NCBI RefSeq assembly: GCF_002934665.1
Contig: NZ_NIRS01000003.1
Span: 558,001 to 622,000, forward strand
Direction: 5' to 3'
Origin: Pseudomonas laurylsulfatiphila
GTDB lineage: Bacteria > Pseudomonadota > Gammaproteobacteria > Pseudomonadales > Pseudomonadaceae
Length of the DNA stretch: 64,000 nt
The position numbers were made by a program, and so were the translations under genes. Shown one piece after another: positions 30,119-39,400 of this stretch (its first letter is position 1; every line of letters starts with the position of its first letter). Below the pieces are notes generated by a model that saw nothing but the letters and a program-made list of their open reading frames with translations, was not told the DNA's origin and searched no databases.

Positions 30119-31443
30119 CCGTGTCCGTACGCATCGCCTTGCTACTCTCCGTGTTCTGCTCGTGCCGGCTGCTGGCGGCTGAAGCGCCGTTGTCACTGGT
30201 CGCCCTCTACGACGCCTCGCGACTCAACGATGCGACCTACCAGGTGGCCAACCATGACTTCGAGGCATCGCGCCAGGAAGAGGCTATCGGCCGCAGCGGC
30301 TTGCTGCCGCAGGTCGCCATCAACTCACGCTACGGCCAGGGCGGCCAGTTCGAAAAACAGTCACGGGCCAATAGCCAGGAGGATCAATACGCTTCCGACA
30401 GCATTGCCCTGTCGGTCATCCAGCCGCTGTTCGACAAAGGCCGCTGGGCCTCCTACGAGCAGGCCAAGGCGCGTGGGCAGTTGGGCGAAGTCCAGCACGA
30501 AGGCGCCGACCAGCAGCTGTTCGATCGCGTGGTGCAGGCCTATTTCGATCTCGCCCAGGTGGAAAACGAACTCAAGCTGACGATCCAGCAGAAAGCCTCG
30601 GTCGAAGAATTGGCCAAGCAATCCCGGCGCCTGTTCGAAGCCGGTGAAGGCAGCATCACCGACCTTGAAGAAGCGCAAGCCCGGCTCGATTCGATCCGCG
30701 CCCAGGAAATCCAGTTGCAGGCCCAGCATCGTGCGGCCCTGCGTAAGCTGGCGGGTCGCGCCGGGATTACCGTCAGCGAGATCCCGCAGATGCAGGAGCA
30801 GGCACCGGCCGCCGCCTTGCTTGCCCCCGAGCAGGACCTCGACTATTGGCTGATCAAGGCCGACCAGGCCGCGTCTGCACTGGGCGTCAGCCGTGCTTCG
30901 ATCAAAGTGGCCGAAGCCAACCTCAAGCAGCAGAAGGCCGGGCACTACCCGACCGTGGCGCTGAGCGGCCGGCTGGCGCGGGTCGGCCAGAGCGACCTCA
31001 ACGAAACGACCCAGCGCCAGTCGACATACTACGTGGGCGTCGTCATCGATATCCCGCTGTATCAGGGCGGCGGGGTCAGCGCCTCTTCCGAAAAAGCCCG
31101 CGCTGCCCTGGAGAGTGCCCGGTCCGGCTATGAGGTCCAGCTCCAGCAAATGAACGAGGACCTCGAGCTCAACTACCTGGGGGTGGTGGCGGGCTTCGAG
31201 AAGATCAAGGCCCTGGTGACGGCCGTGCGCTCCAGCCAGACCGCCCTGAAATCCGCGGAAAAAGGCTATGAGGCCGGCGTGCGCTCGACAGTCGACATCC
31301 TCGACGCCCAACAGCGCCTGTTCTCCTCCAAGCGTGACCTGCTCGATACCAAACTGGCGATGCTGCAAAGCTATGTCAACCTGCACACCCGCACCGGCCA
31401 GATGACCCGCAACGAGCTGGAAAAGGTCCAGGGGTTGTTCTGA
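30115..31443 (+). CDS. Type I secretion outer-membrane channel (TolC/PrtF family)
   Basis: A 442-residue outer-membrane factor. A signal peptide (VRIALLLSVFCSCRLLA then AEAP) is followed by the two internally repeated TolC halves with long helices (DATYQVANHDFEASRQEEAI, and LESARSGYEVQLQQMNEDLE), and the late motif YEAGVRSTVDILDAQQRLFS is diagnostic. It completes a three-gene exporter (ABC, HlyD, TolC) in one overlapping operon. An REP doublet follows at once and may stabilise the transcript. Confidence 0.92.
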   Translation: MTVSVRIALLLSVFCSCRLLAAEAPLSLVALYDASRLNDATYQVANHDFEASRQEEAIGRSGLLPQVAINSRYGQGGQFEKQSRANSQEDQYASDSIALSVIQPLFDKGRWASYEQAKARGQLGEVQHEGADQQLFDRVVQAYFDLAQVENELKLTIQQKASVEELAKQSRRLFEAGEGSITDLEEAQARLDSIRAQEIQLQAQHRAALRKLAGRAGITVSEIPQMQEQAPAAALLAPEQDLDYWLIKADQAASALGVSRASIKVAEANLKQQKAGHYPTVALSGRLARVGQSDLNETTQRQSTYYVGVVIDIPLYQGGGVSASSEKARAALESARSGYEVQLQQMNEDLELNYLGVVAGFEKIKALVTAVRSSQTALKSAEKGYEAGVRSTVDILDAQQRLFSSKRDLLDTKLAMLQSYVNLHTRTGQMTRNELEKVQGLF

Positions 31444-31444
31444 C

Positions 31445-31544
31445 TGTAGGAGCGAGCTTGCTCGCGATGGTCGTAAACGATAACGCGTGTTTACTGACTA
31501 AACGCAGCGCTTTCACATCCATCGCGAGCAAGCTCGCTCCTACA
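31445..31544. repeat. REP doublet (family A)
   Basis: 26-bp perfect arms (TGTAGGAGCGAGCTTGCTCG.. and complement) separated by 48 bp, between the convergent TolC and GT41 genes. Confidence 0.85.
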
Positions 31545-31562
31545 TAATAGGATAGGAACAGC

Positions 31563-33398
31563 TCAGACCCGGCCCGGCGCCACACTGCTGATCGCGTCCT
31601 CGAAATCCCTGACGAAGCGTGGCGTGTCGAACAGCGCGGAGTGCTCGCGGCCCCGGTGCAGACGCTCACGCAAGCCGGGCAACAGGTCCGCTCGGGTCGC
31701 CAGTTCGACGGCACGCTCTTCGTACTCGGCCAGCGAGGTGGTGATCAGCTCCGGCAGGTCCAGCGCAGTCAGCAGGCTGCCGGCCATGCGCGAGGCAAAA
31801 GTACGTCCCGAGCGGGTCAATACCGGCAGGCCCATCCACAGGGCATCGTTGGCCGTGGTCCCGGCGTTGAACGGATACGCGTCGAGGAACAGATCCGCGG
31901 CACTGTAGCGGGCCAGGTATTGCGCCGGTGCGACCCGCGGGGCGAACAGCAGGCGTGCCGGATCCACGCCATGCGCCTCGGCCCTGGCGCAGAGGTTTTC
32001 CTGGGCCCACTGGTTGTCGGCCAGCAGCCATAACACACTGTCGGGGGCGCGCTGCAGGATACGCATCCAGCAGTCGAACACTTCTTCGTTGAACTTGTAG
32101 TTGTTGTTGAACGAGCAAAACACGAAACGCTCTTGTGGCAAGCCGCACTCGGCGCGGGTCGGCAACGCCGCAACAGGTCGCTGGCGGTCGCTGCACTGGT
32201 AGATCTGCGCCAGGTACAGCGGTGTTTCACTGTAGTACGCCTTCTCGCTGTCGGGGATCAGGTAGCGATCGGCGATGACATAGTCGATGCCCGGCAGGCC
32301 GGTCGACCCGGGAAAGCCCAGGTACGTCATCTGCACCGCAGCCGGGCGGTATGCCGGAATGTCCGGACGGGCCCCGGACGTCAGCCCGTGCAGGTCGATG
32401 AGGATATCGATCTCATGGTTGCGGATGCATTGCGCGGCAGCGGCGTCATCCATGGCGTCGATGCGCACGAAGTGATCCATGGCCTGCCTGACCCGCTCGC
32501 GCAGGGCCGAACCGTCTTCGCGACTCCAGCAAAAACCGTACACCTCGAAGCGCTGCCGATCGATCAGCTCGAACAGCTCCACCGTCAGCAACGACACCGC
32601 ATGCAGGCAGAAGTCCGAAGACAGGAAGCCGATGCGCAACTTCTGGTGGCCATAGCCCTGGACCGAAGCCAGGGCGGGTACCCGTACATTGACCCGCTCC
32701 TTGACGAAGTGCACCGCGGCGGCCAGTTGCAGGCCGGGGTCATCGCTGCCGGCGAGCAGCGCCAGGGGCGAGGACGCCTTGAGCAGGTCGCCACGGGTCA
32801 AGCCTGCCGGCGGCTCATAGACCGGCCACACGCATTGTTTCTGGCGCAAGTGCACCCAGTGCTGAATCACCTTGGGTTGATTCGGGTCGGCTTGCAGGCT
32901 GGTACGCAGGATGGCTTCGGATTTCTGCAACTGCCGGGTTTCCTCGAACAGGCGGCCCAGGTTGTTGCAAGTCATCAGGTACAGCTCGCGGCTTTGCGTG
33001 GCGTCGACCATGCGGTCATCGAGCATCGACTGCCAGATGGCCAGGGCCTCCTGCGGTTTGTTCTGACGCTCCAGCAGCGTCCCCAGGTTGAACCACGCCT
33101 GGGCGAATTCCGGGTTCTGGGCAATGGCGGCGCGATAGGCTGCCTCTGCGGCCTCGATCTGCCCCAGTTGCGACAGCGTGGTCCCCAGGTTGAACTGGAT
33201 AATGTAATTGACCGACGAATGGCAGTGCTGCAGCCAGCGCTGGTAGAGCGTCGCGACATCGGCAATGCGCTGCGCGCCATTGAGCCGGTCTGCGGTTTCG
33301 AGCAACTTCATCGGTTCCAGAGCGATACCCTCGGCCAACTGCAGGGCTGCGGCCAGCACGACATCGAGGTTCGGGCTCTCAAGATTCTGTCTAAGCAT
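31563..33398 (-). CDS. TPR protein with GT41 (O-GlcNAc transferase / SPINDLY-like) domain
   Basis: A 611-residue cytoplasmic glycosyltransferase. Residues about 50-205 form TPR units (NLGTTLSQLGQIEAAEAAYR, NLGTLLERQNKPQEALAIW). The rest is a GT41 domain: LRIGFLSSDFCLHAVS places His266 at the catalytic-base position, FPGSTGLPGIDYVI, FNNNYKF with Lys435 at the UDP-contact lysine, and NAGTTANDALWMGLPVLT for donor binding. The family transfers a sugar to Ser/Thr (OGT, SPY) or Asn (HMW1C). Start: the frame opens from a TTG at 33464, but that would lie upstream of a terminator hairpin, so I choose ATG 33398. It lies directly downstream of the giant threonine-rich protein on the same strand. Confidence 0.85.
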   Translation of the reverse strand: MLRQNLESPNLDVVLAAALQLAEGIALEPMKLLETADRLNGAQRIADVATLYQRWLQHCHSSVNYIIQFNLGTTLSQLGQIEAAEAAYRAAIAQNPEFAQAWFNLGTLLERQNKPQEALAIWQSMLDDRMVDATQSRELYLMTCNNLGRLFEETRQLQKSEAILRTSLQADPNQPKVIQHWVHLRQKQCVWPVYEPPAGLTRGDLLKASSPLALLAGSDDPGLQLAAAVHFVKERVNVRVPALASVQGYGHQKLRIGFLSSDFCLHAVSLLTVELFELIDRQRFEVYGFCWSREDGSALRERVRQAMDHFVRIDAMDDAAAAQCIRNHEIDILIDLHGLTSGARPDIPAYRPAAVQMTYLGFPGSTGLPGIDYVIADRYLIPDSEKAYYSETPLYLAQIYQCSDRQRPVAALPTRAECGLPQERFVFCSFNNNYKFNEEVFDCWMRILQRAPDSVLWLLADNQWAQENLCARAEAHGVDPARLLFAPRVAPAQYLARYSAADLFLDAYPFNAGTTANDALWMGLPVLTRSGRTFASRMAGSLLTALDLPELITTSLAEYEERAVELATRADLLPGLRERLHRGREHSALFDTPRFVRDFEDAISSVAPGRV

Positions 33399-33420
33399 TT
33401 GCGCGAAGTTCTCTTCCAAT

Positions 33421-33452
33421 AAAAAAATACCGAGCTCTTTCGAGCCCGGTAT
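33421..33452 (-). terminator. Terminator between the giant gene and the GT41 gene
   Basis: Read on the minus strand, TACCGGGCTC-GAAA-GAGCTCGGTA (one mismatch) is followed by seven T residues. It lies 28 bp after the giant gene's stop and 22 bp before the GT41 ATG, so it would limit readthrough into the transferase gene. Confidence 0.82.
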
Positions 33453-33480
33453 CGGATCAGTCAAGGTTTACCACTGAAAC

Positions 33481-36400
33481 TCAGTGAATCCAAGTCTGCA
33501 CGTCGGTTGCGACCAACAACTGGACGTCGCCGTCGTTGAACACGTTGTAGCTGGCGCCATCGACCGTGGTGGTCCCCGCCGCCTGCCACTGGCCACTGTC
33601 GCCAGTGATGTTGACCGTGTCGTTGTGGTCACCGTTGACGATCATCTGCACCGGTGCTGCGGCACCGCTGGCCACATCCACCTGGCCAGCCTGGCCGAGC
33701 TTGGCGACTGCCTCGGCATCGACGGTCAGTACGGTGGCCTTGCCGCCATCGGCCGCCAGATCGATGGCACCCAGGGAGTGGGCTTCGACTGCCGGCGAAT
33801 CCAGCTTGGTCAGGTCCAGGGACTGATTGCCATTGGCGTCGGTGCGGAACCAGACGTCGGCGATCGTATGGCTCTGGCCATCGCTGGTTTCATAGCTGCT
33901 GTCGAGACCGATCAGGTTGCCATGGTTGAGCTCGGCGGTCTTGGCCACATCCAGGTTGAACTGGGTGATGCCCAGCTCCTTGAGGGTGTGCATCTCGCCC
34001 TTCTCACTGACGCCATCGTTGTTCCCATCGACCCAGACTTGCAGCGCCGCGAACAGCTGGTCCGCCCCGTTGACCGCACCGTCATGGTTGCTGTCCAGGC
34101 TGACGAGGGCCTCGAAGCCGTCCTTGGCCAACGAACCGTCCGGCAGACGGAACGAGGAACCGAACAGCTCGGAGCCATCGTTGACTTGGCCATCGCCATT
34201 GAGGTCGAGTGCCAGCAGGCCGTCACCGCCAGCGGTCCAGCCGGTGGTTTCCTTGTGGCCGTCGGCATTGAGGTCGAACTTGACGCCGTTGCTCAGGTGG
34301 GTGGTCTGCACGCCATCGCCGTTGAGGTCCAGGACCAGCGGCGTGGACAGGGCCAGCGCGTCGATCTGGGTGGCGCTCATCGCCTGCAGTTGCGCCGTGG
34401 TGAACGAGTCAACCTGGGTCATCGACAGGTGCGACAGTTGCGCCGTGGTCAGGACTACGGCTTGCGCCGTGGTCAGGGCCGCGACTTGCGCCGTGGTCAA
34501 CGCCGCCATGTCGGTGGTTTCGATCGCCACGATCTGCGCGGTGGTCAGGGCCGCTACATCGGCGGTTTCCAGGGCGCTGATCTGGGTCGGCTTGAGGGCC
34601 GCGATCTGCGCCGTGGTCAGGGCCGCGACCTGGGCAGTGGTCAACGCTACCAGTTGGGCTGAAGTCAGCGCGCCAATATCCGCAGTTTCGATGGCCGCCA
34701 CTTGCGTGGTGGTCAGGGCTGCGACCTGGGCGGTGGTCAGGGCCGCCACCTGGGCGGTGGTCAATGCCACCACTTGGGCGGTGGTCAGGGCAGCGGCCTG
34801 CGCGGTGGTCAGGCTTGCAGTGTCGCTCACTGTCAGCGCGGCAATGTCCGCGGTTTCAAGTGCCGCCACTTGCGTGGTGGTCAAGGCCGCCGCTTGCGCG
34901 GTGGTCAAGGCCGCCACTTGGGTCGTGGTCAACGCCACCACCTGGGCGGTGGTCAGGGCAGCGACATCGACAGTCTGCAGAGCGCTGATCTGGGTCGCCT
35001 TCAGGGCCGCCACCTCGGCCGTGGTCAGTGCAGCGACCTGGGCAGTGGTCAACGCTACCAGTTGGGCAGACGTCAGCGCGCCGATATCGGCAGTTTCGAT
35101 GGCCGCCACTTGCGTGGTGGTCAATGCAGCCACTTGCGCCGTGGTCAGCGCAGCCACCTGAGCGGTGCTCAGGGCCACTACCTGGGCGGTAGTGAGTGCC
35201 GCCACGTCAGCGGTTTCCATCGCCGCGACCTGGGTCGCCTTCAGGGCCGCCACCTGGGCCGTGGTCAGCGCCGCCACCTGGGCGGTAGTCAGGGCCACGA
35301 CGCTGGCGGTGGTCAGCGCACCGATATCCGCGGTTTCCATGGCCGCCACTTGCGTGGTGGTCAGGGCAGCCACTTGCGCCGGTTTCAGCGCGGCCACCTG
35401 GGCGGTGGTCAACGCCACCACCTGGGCGGTGGTCAGGGCAGCGGCCTGCGCAGTAGTCAGGGCAGCGATGCTGGCGGTGGTCAATGCGGCGATGTCAGCG
35501 GTTTCCATGGCCGCCACTTGCGTGGTGGTCAATGCAGCCACTTGCGCCGTGGTCAGCGCTGCGACTTGTGCCGTGGTCAAAGCCACCACCTGGGCGGTGG
35601 TCAGGGCCGCCACGTCAGCGGTTTCCAGGGCGCTGATCTGGGTCGCCTTCAGGGCCGCCACTTGGGCCGTGGTCAGTGCAGCGACCTGGGCGGTGGTCAG
35701 GGCCACGACGCTGGCGGTGGTCAGCGCACCGACATCGGCAGTTTCCATGGCCGCCACTTGCGTGGTGGTCAGGGCAGCCACTTGCGCCGGTTTCAGCGCT
35801 GCGACTTGGGCGGTGGTCAGTGCCACTACCTGAGCGGTAGTGAGTGCCGCCACGTCAGCGGTTTCCATGGCCGCGATCTGGGCCGTGGTCAGCGCGGCGA
35901 CCTGGGCCGTGGTCAGCGCCGCCACCTGGGCGGTGGTCAGGGCCACAACACTGGCGGTGGTCAGCGCGGCGACATCCGCGACTTCCATGGCCGCCACTTG
36001 CGTGGTGGTCAGGGCAGCCACTTGCGCCGGTTTCAGCGCGGCCACCTGGGCGGTGGTCAAGGCCACCACCTGGGCGGTGGTCAGGGCTGCGGCCTGCGCG
36101 GTGGTCAGGGCCGCGACGCTGGCGGTGGTCAATGCGGCGATGTCGGCGGTTTCAATGGCCGCCACTTGCGTGGTGGTCAATGCGGCCACCTGGGCGGTGG
36201 TCAGCGCTGCGACTTGGGCCGTGGTCAGTGCCATCACTTGGGCGGTGGTGAGTGCCGCCACGTCAGCGGTTTCCATGGCCGCGACCTGGGCCGCCTTCAG
36301 GGCTGCCACTTGGGCCGTGGTCAGCGCCGCCACCTGGGCGGTGGTCAGGGCCACAACGCTGGCGGTGGTCAGCGCACCGATATCCGCGGTTTCCATGGCC

Positions 36401-39400
36401 GCCACTTGCGTGGTGGTCAGGGCAGCCACTTGCGCCGGTTTCAGCGCGGCCACCTGGGCAGTGGTCAACGCTACCACTTGAGCGGTGGTCAGGGCAGCGG
36501 TCTGCGCGGTGGTCAGGGCAGCGATGCTGGTCGCTGGCAAGGCAGCGATGTCAGCGGTTTCGATGGCCGCCACTTGCGTGGTGGTCAGCGCAGCCACTTG
36601 GGCCGTGGTCAAGGCCGCCACCTGGGCAGTGGTCAATGCCACCACCTGGGCGGTGGTGAGTGCCGCCACGTCAGCGGTTTCCAGAGCGCTGATCTGGGTC
36701 GCCTTCAGGGCCGCCACCTCGGCCGTGGTCAGGGCAGCGACCTGGGCAGTGGTCAACGCTACCAGTTGGGCAGATGTCAGCGCGCCGATATCAGCAGTTT
36801 CGATGGCCGCCACTTGCGTGGTGGTCAGGGCAGCCACCTGGGCGGTGGTCAGCGCTGCGACTTGTGCCGTGGTCAGTGCCACCACCTGGGCAGTGGTGAG
36901 TGCCGCCACATCAGCGGTTTCCATCGCCGCGACCTGGGTCGCCTTCAGGGCCGCCACCTGGGCGGAGGTCAGCGCTGCCACCTGGGCAGTGGTCAGGGCC
37001 ACGACGCTGGCGGTGGTCAATGCGCCGATATCCGCGGTTTCCATGGCCGCCACTTGCGTGGTGGTCAGGGCAGCCACTTGCGCTGGCTTCAGCGCGGCCA
37101 CCTGGGCAGTGGTCAACGCCACCACCTGGGCGGTGGTCAGGGCAGCGGCCTGCGCGGTGGTCAGGGCCGCGATGCCGGCGGTGGTCAAGGCGGCGATGTC
37201 AGCGGTTTCGATGGCCGCCACTTGCGTGGTGGTCAAGGCAGCCACTTGCGCCGTGGTCAGCGCAGCGACTTGTGCCGTGGTCAAAGCCACCACCTGGGCG
37301 GTGGTCAGGGCCGCCACGTCAGCGGTTTCCAGGGCGCTGATCTGGGTCGCCTTCAGGGCCGCCACTTGGGCCGTGGTCAGTGCAGCGACCTGGGCGGTGG
37401 TCAGGGCCACGACGCTGGCGGTGGTCAGCGCACCGACATCGGCAGTTTCCATGGCCGCCACTTGCGTGGTGGTCAGGGCAGCCACTTGCGCCGGTTTCAG
37501 CGCTGCGACTTGGGCGGTGGTCAGTGCCACTACCTGAGCGGTAGTGAGTGCCGCCACGTCAGCGGTTTCCATGGCCGCGATCTGCGCCGTGGTCAGCGCG
37601 GCGACCTGGGCCGTGGTCAGCGCCGCCACCTGGGCGGTGGTCAGGGCCACGACGCTGGCGGTGGTCAGTGCGGCGACATCCGCGACTTCCATGGCCGCCA
37701 CTTGCGTGGTGGTCAGGGCAGCCACTTGCGCCGGTTTCAGCGCGGCCACCTGGGCCGTGGTCAAGGCCACCACCTGGGCGGTGGTCAGGGCAGCGGCCTG
37801 CGCGGTGGTCAGGGCCGCGACGCTGGCGGTGGTCAATGCGGCGATGTCGGCGGTTTCAATGGCCGCCACTTGCGTGGTGGTCAATGCCGCCACTTGGGCG
37901 GTGGTCAGGGCCGCCACCTGGGCAGTGGTCAAAGCCACCACCTGGGCGGTAGTGAGGGCCGCCACGTCAGCGGTTTCCAGGGCGCTGATCTGGGTCGCCT
38001 TCAGGGCTGCCACTTGGGCCGTGGTCAGTGCCGCGACCTGGGCGGTGGTCAGGGCCACGACGCTGGCGGTGGTCAGCGCACCGATATCGGCGGTTTCGAT
38101 GGCCGCCACTTGTGTGGTGGTCAGCGCAGCCACTTGGGCCGGTTTCAACGCTGCGACTTGTGCCGTGGTCAGTGCCACTACCTGAGCGGTAGTGAGTGCC
38201 GCCACGTCAGCGGTTTCCATGGCCGCGACCTGGGCGGTAGTCAGCGCGGCGACTTGGGCCGTGGTCAGCGCAGCGACCTGGGCGGTGGTCAGGGCCACGA
38301 CGCTGGCGGTGGTCAGCGCGGCGACATCGGCGGTCTGCATGGCCGCCACTTGCGTGGTGGTCAGGGCAGCCACTTGCGCCGGTTTCAGTGCGGCCACCTG
38401 GGCAGTGGTCAACGCCACCACCTGGGCGGTGGTCAGGGCAGCAGTCTGCGCGGTGGTCAGGGCCGCGACGCTGGCCGCTGGCAAGGCAGCAATGTCAGCG
38501 GTTTCGATGGCCGCCACTTGCGTGGTGGTCAATGCCGCCACTTGCGCGGTGGTCAGCGCAGCGACCTGTGCCGTGGTCAGTGCCACCACCTGGGCGGTAG
38601 TGAGTGCCGCCACGTCAGCGGTTTCCATGGCCGCGACCTGGGTCGACTTCAGTGCCGCCACTTGGGCCGTGGTCAGTGCAGCCACCTGGGCAGTGGTCAA
38701 GGCAACGACGCCGGCGGTGGTCAATGCGGCGATATCCGCGGTTTCAATGGCCGCCACTTGCGTGGTGGTCAGGGCAGCCACCTGGGCGGTGGTCAGCGCG
38801 GCAACTTGTGCCGTGGTCAGTGCCACTACCTGAGCGGTAGTGAGTGCCGCCACATCAGCGGTTTCCATGGCCGCGACCTGGGCCGGGGTCAGCGCGGCGA
38901 CTTGTGCCGTGGTCAGCGCAGCCACTTGGGCGGTGGTCAGGGCCACGACGCCGGCGGTGGTCAACGCGGCGACATCGGCGGCCTGCATGGCCGCCACTTG
39001 CGTGGTGGTCAGTGCAGCCACTTGGGCCGGTTTCAGCGCGGCCACCTGGGCAGTGGTCAATGCCACCACCTGGGCGGTGGTCAGGGCAGCGGTCTGCGCG
39101 GTGGTCAGGGCCGCAACGCTGGCCGCTGGCAAGGCAGCGATGTCAGCGGTTTCGATGGCCGCCACTTGTGTGGTGGTCAGCGCAGCCACTTGGGCGGTGG
39201 TCAGCGCTGCGACTTGTGCCGTGGTCAATGCCACCACCTGGGCGGTGGTGAGGGCCGCCACGTCAGCGGTTTCCAGGGCGCTGATCTGGGTCGCCTTCAG
39301 GGCCGCCACCTGGGCAGTGGTCAACGCCGCCACCTGGGCGGTAGTCAGGGCCACGACGCTGGCGGTGGTCAATGCGCCGATATCCGCAGTTTCAATGGCC

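Noticed and set aside
33399..33464. N-terminal extension of the GT41 protein from a TTG
   Set aside because: It would be translated through the terminator hairpin of the giant gene and adds residues not typical of the family; ATG 33398 is preferred.
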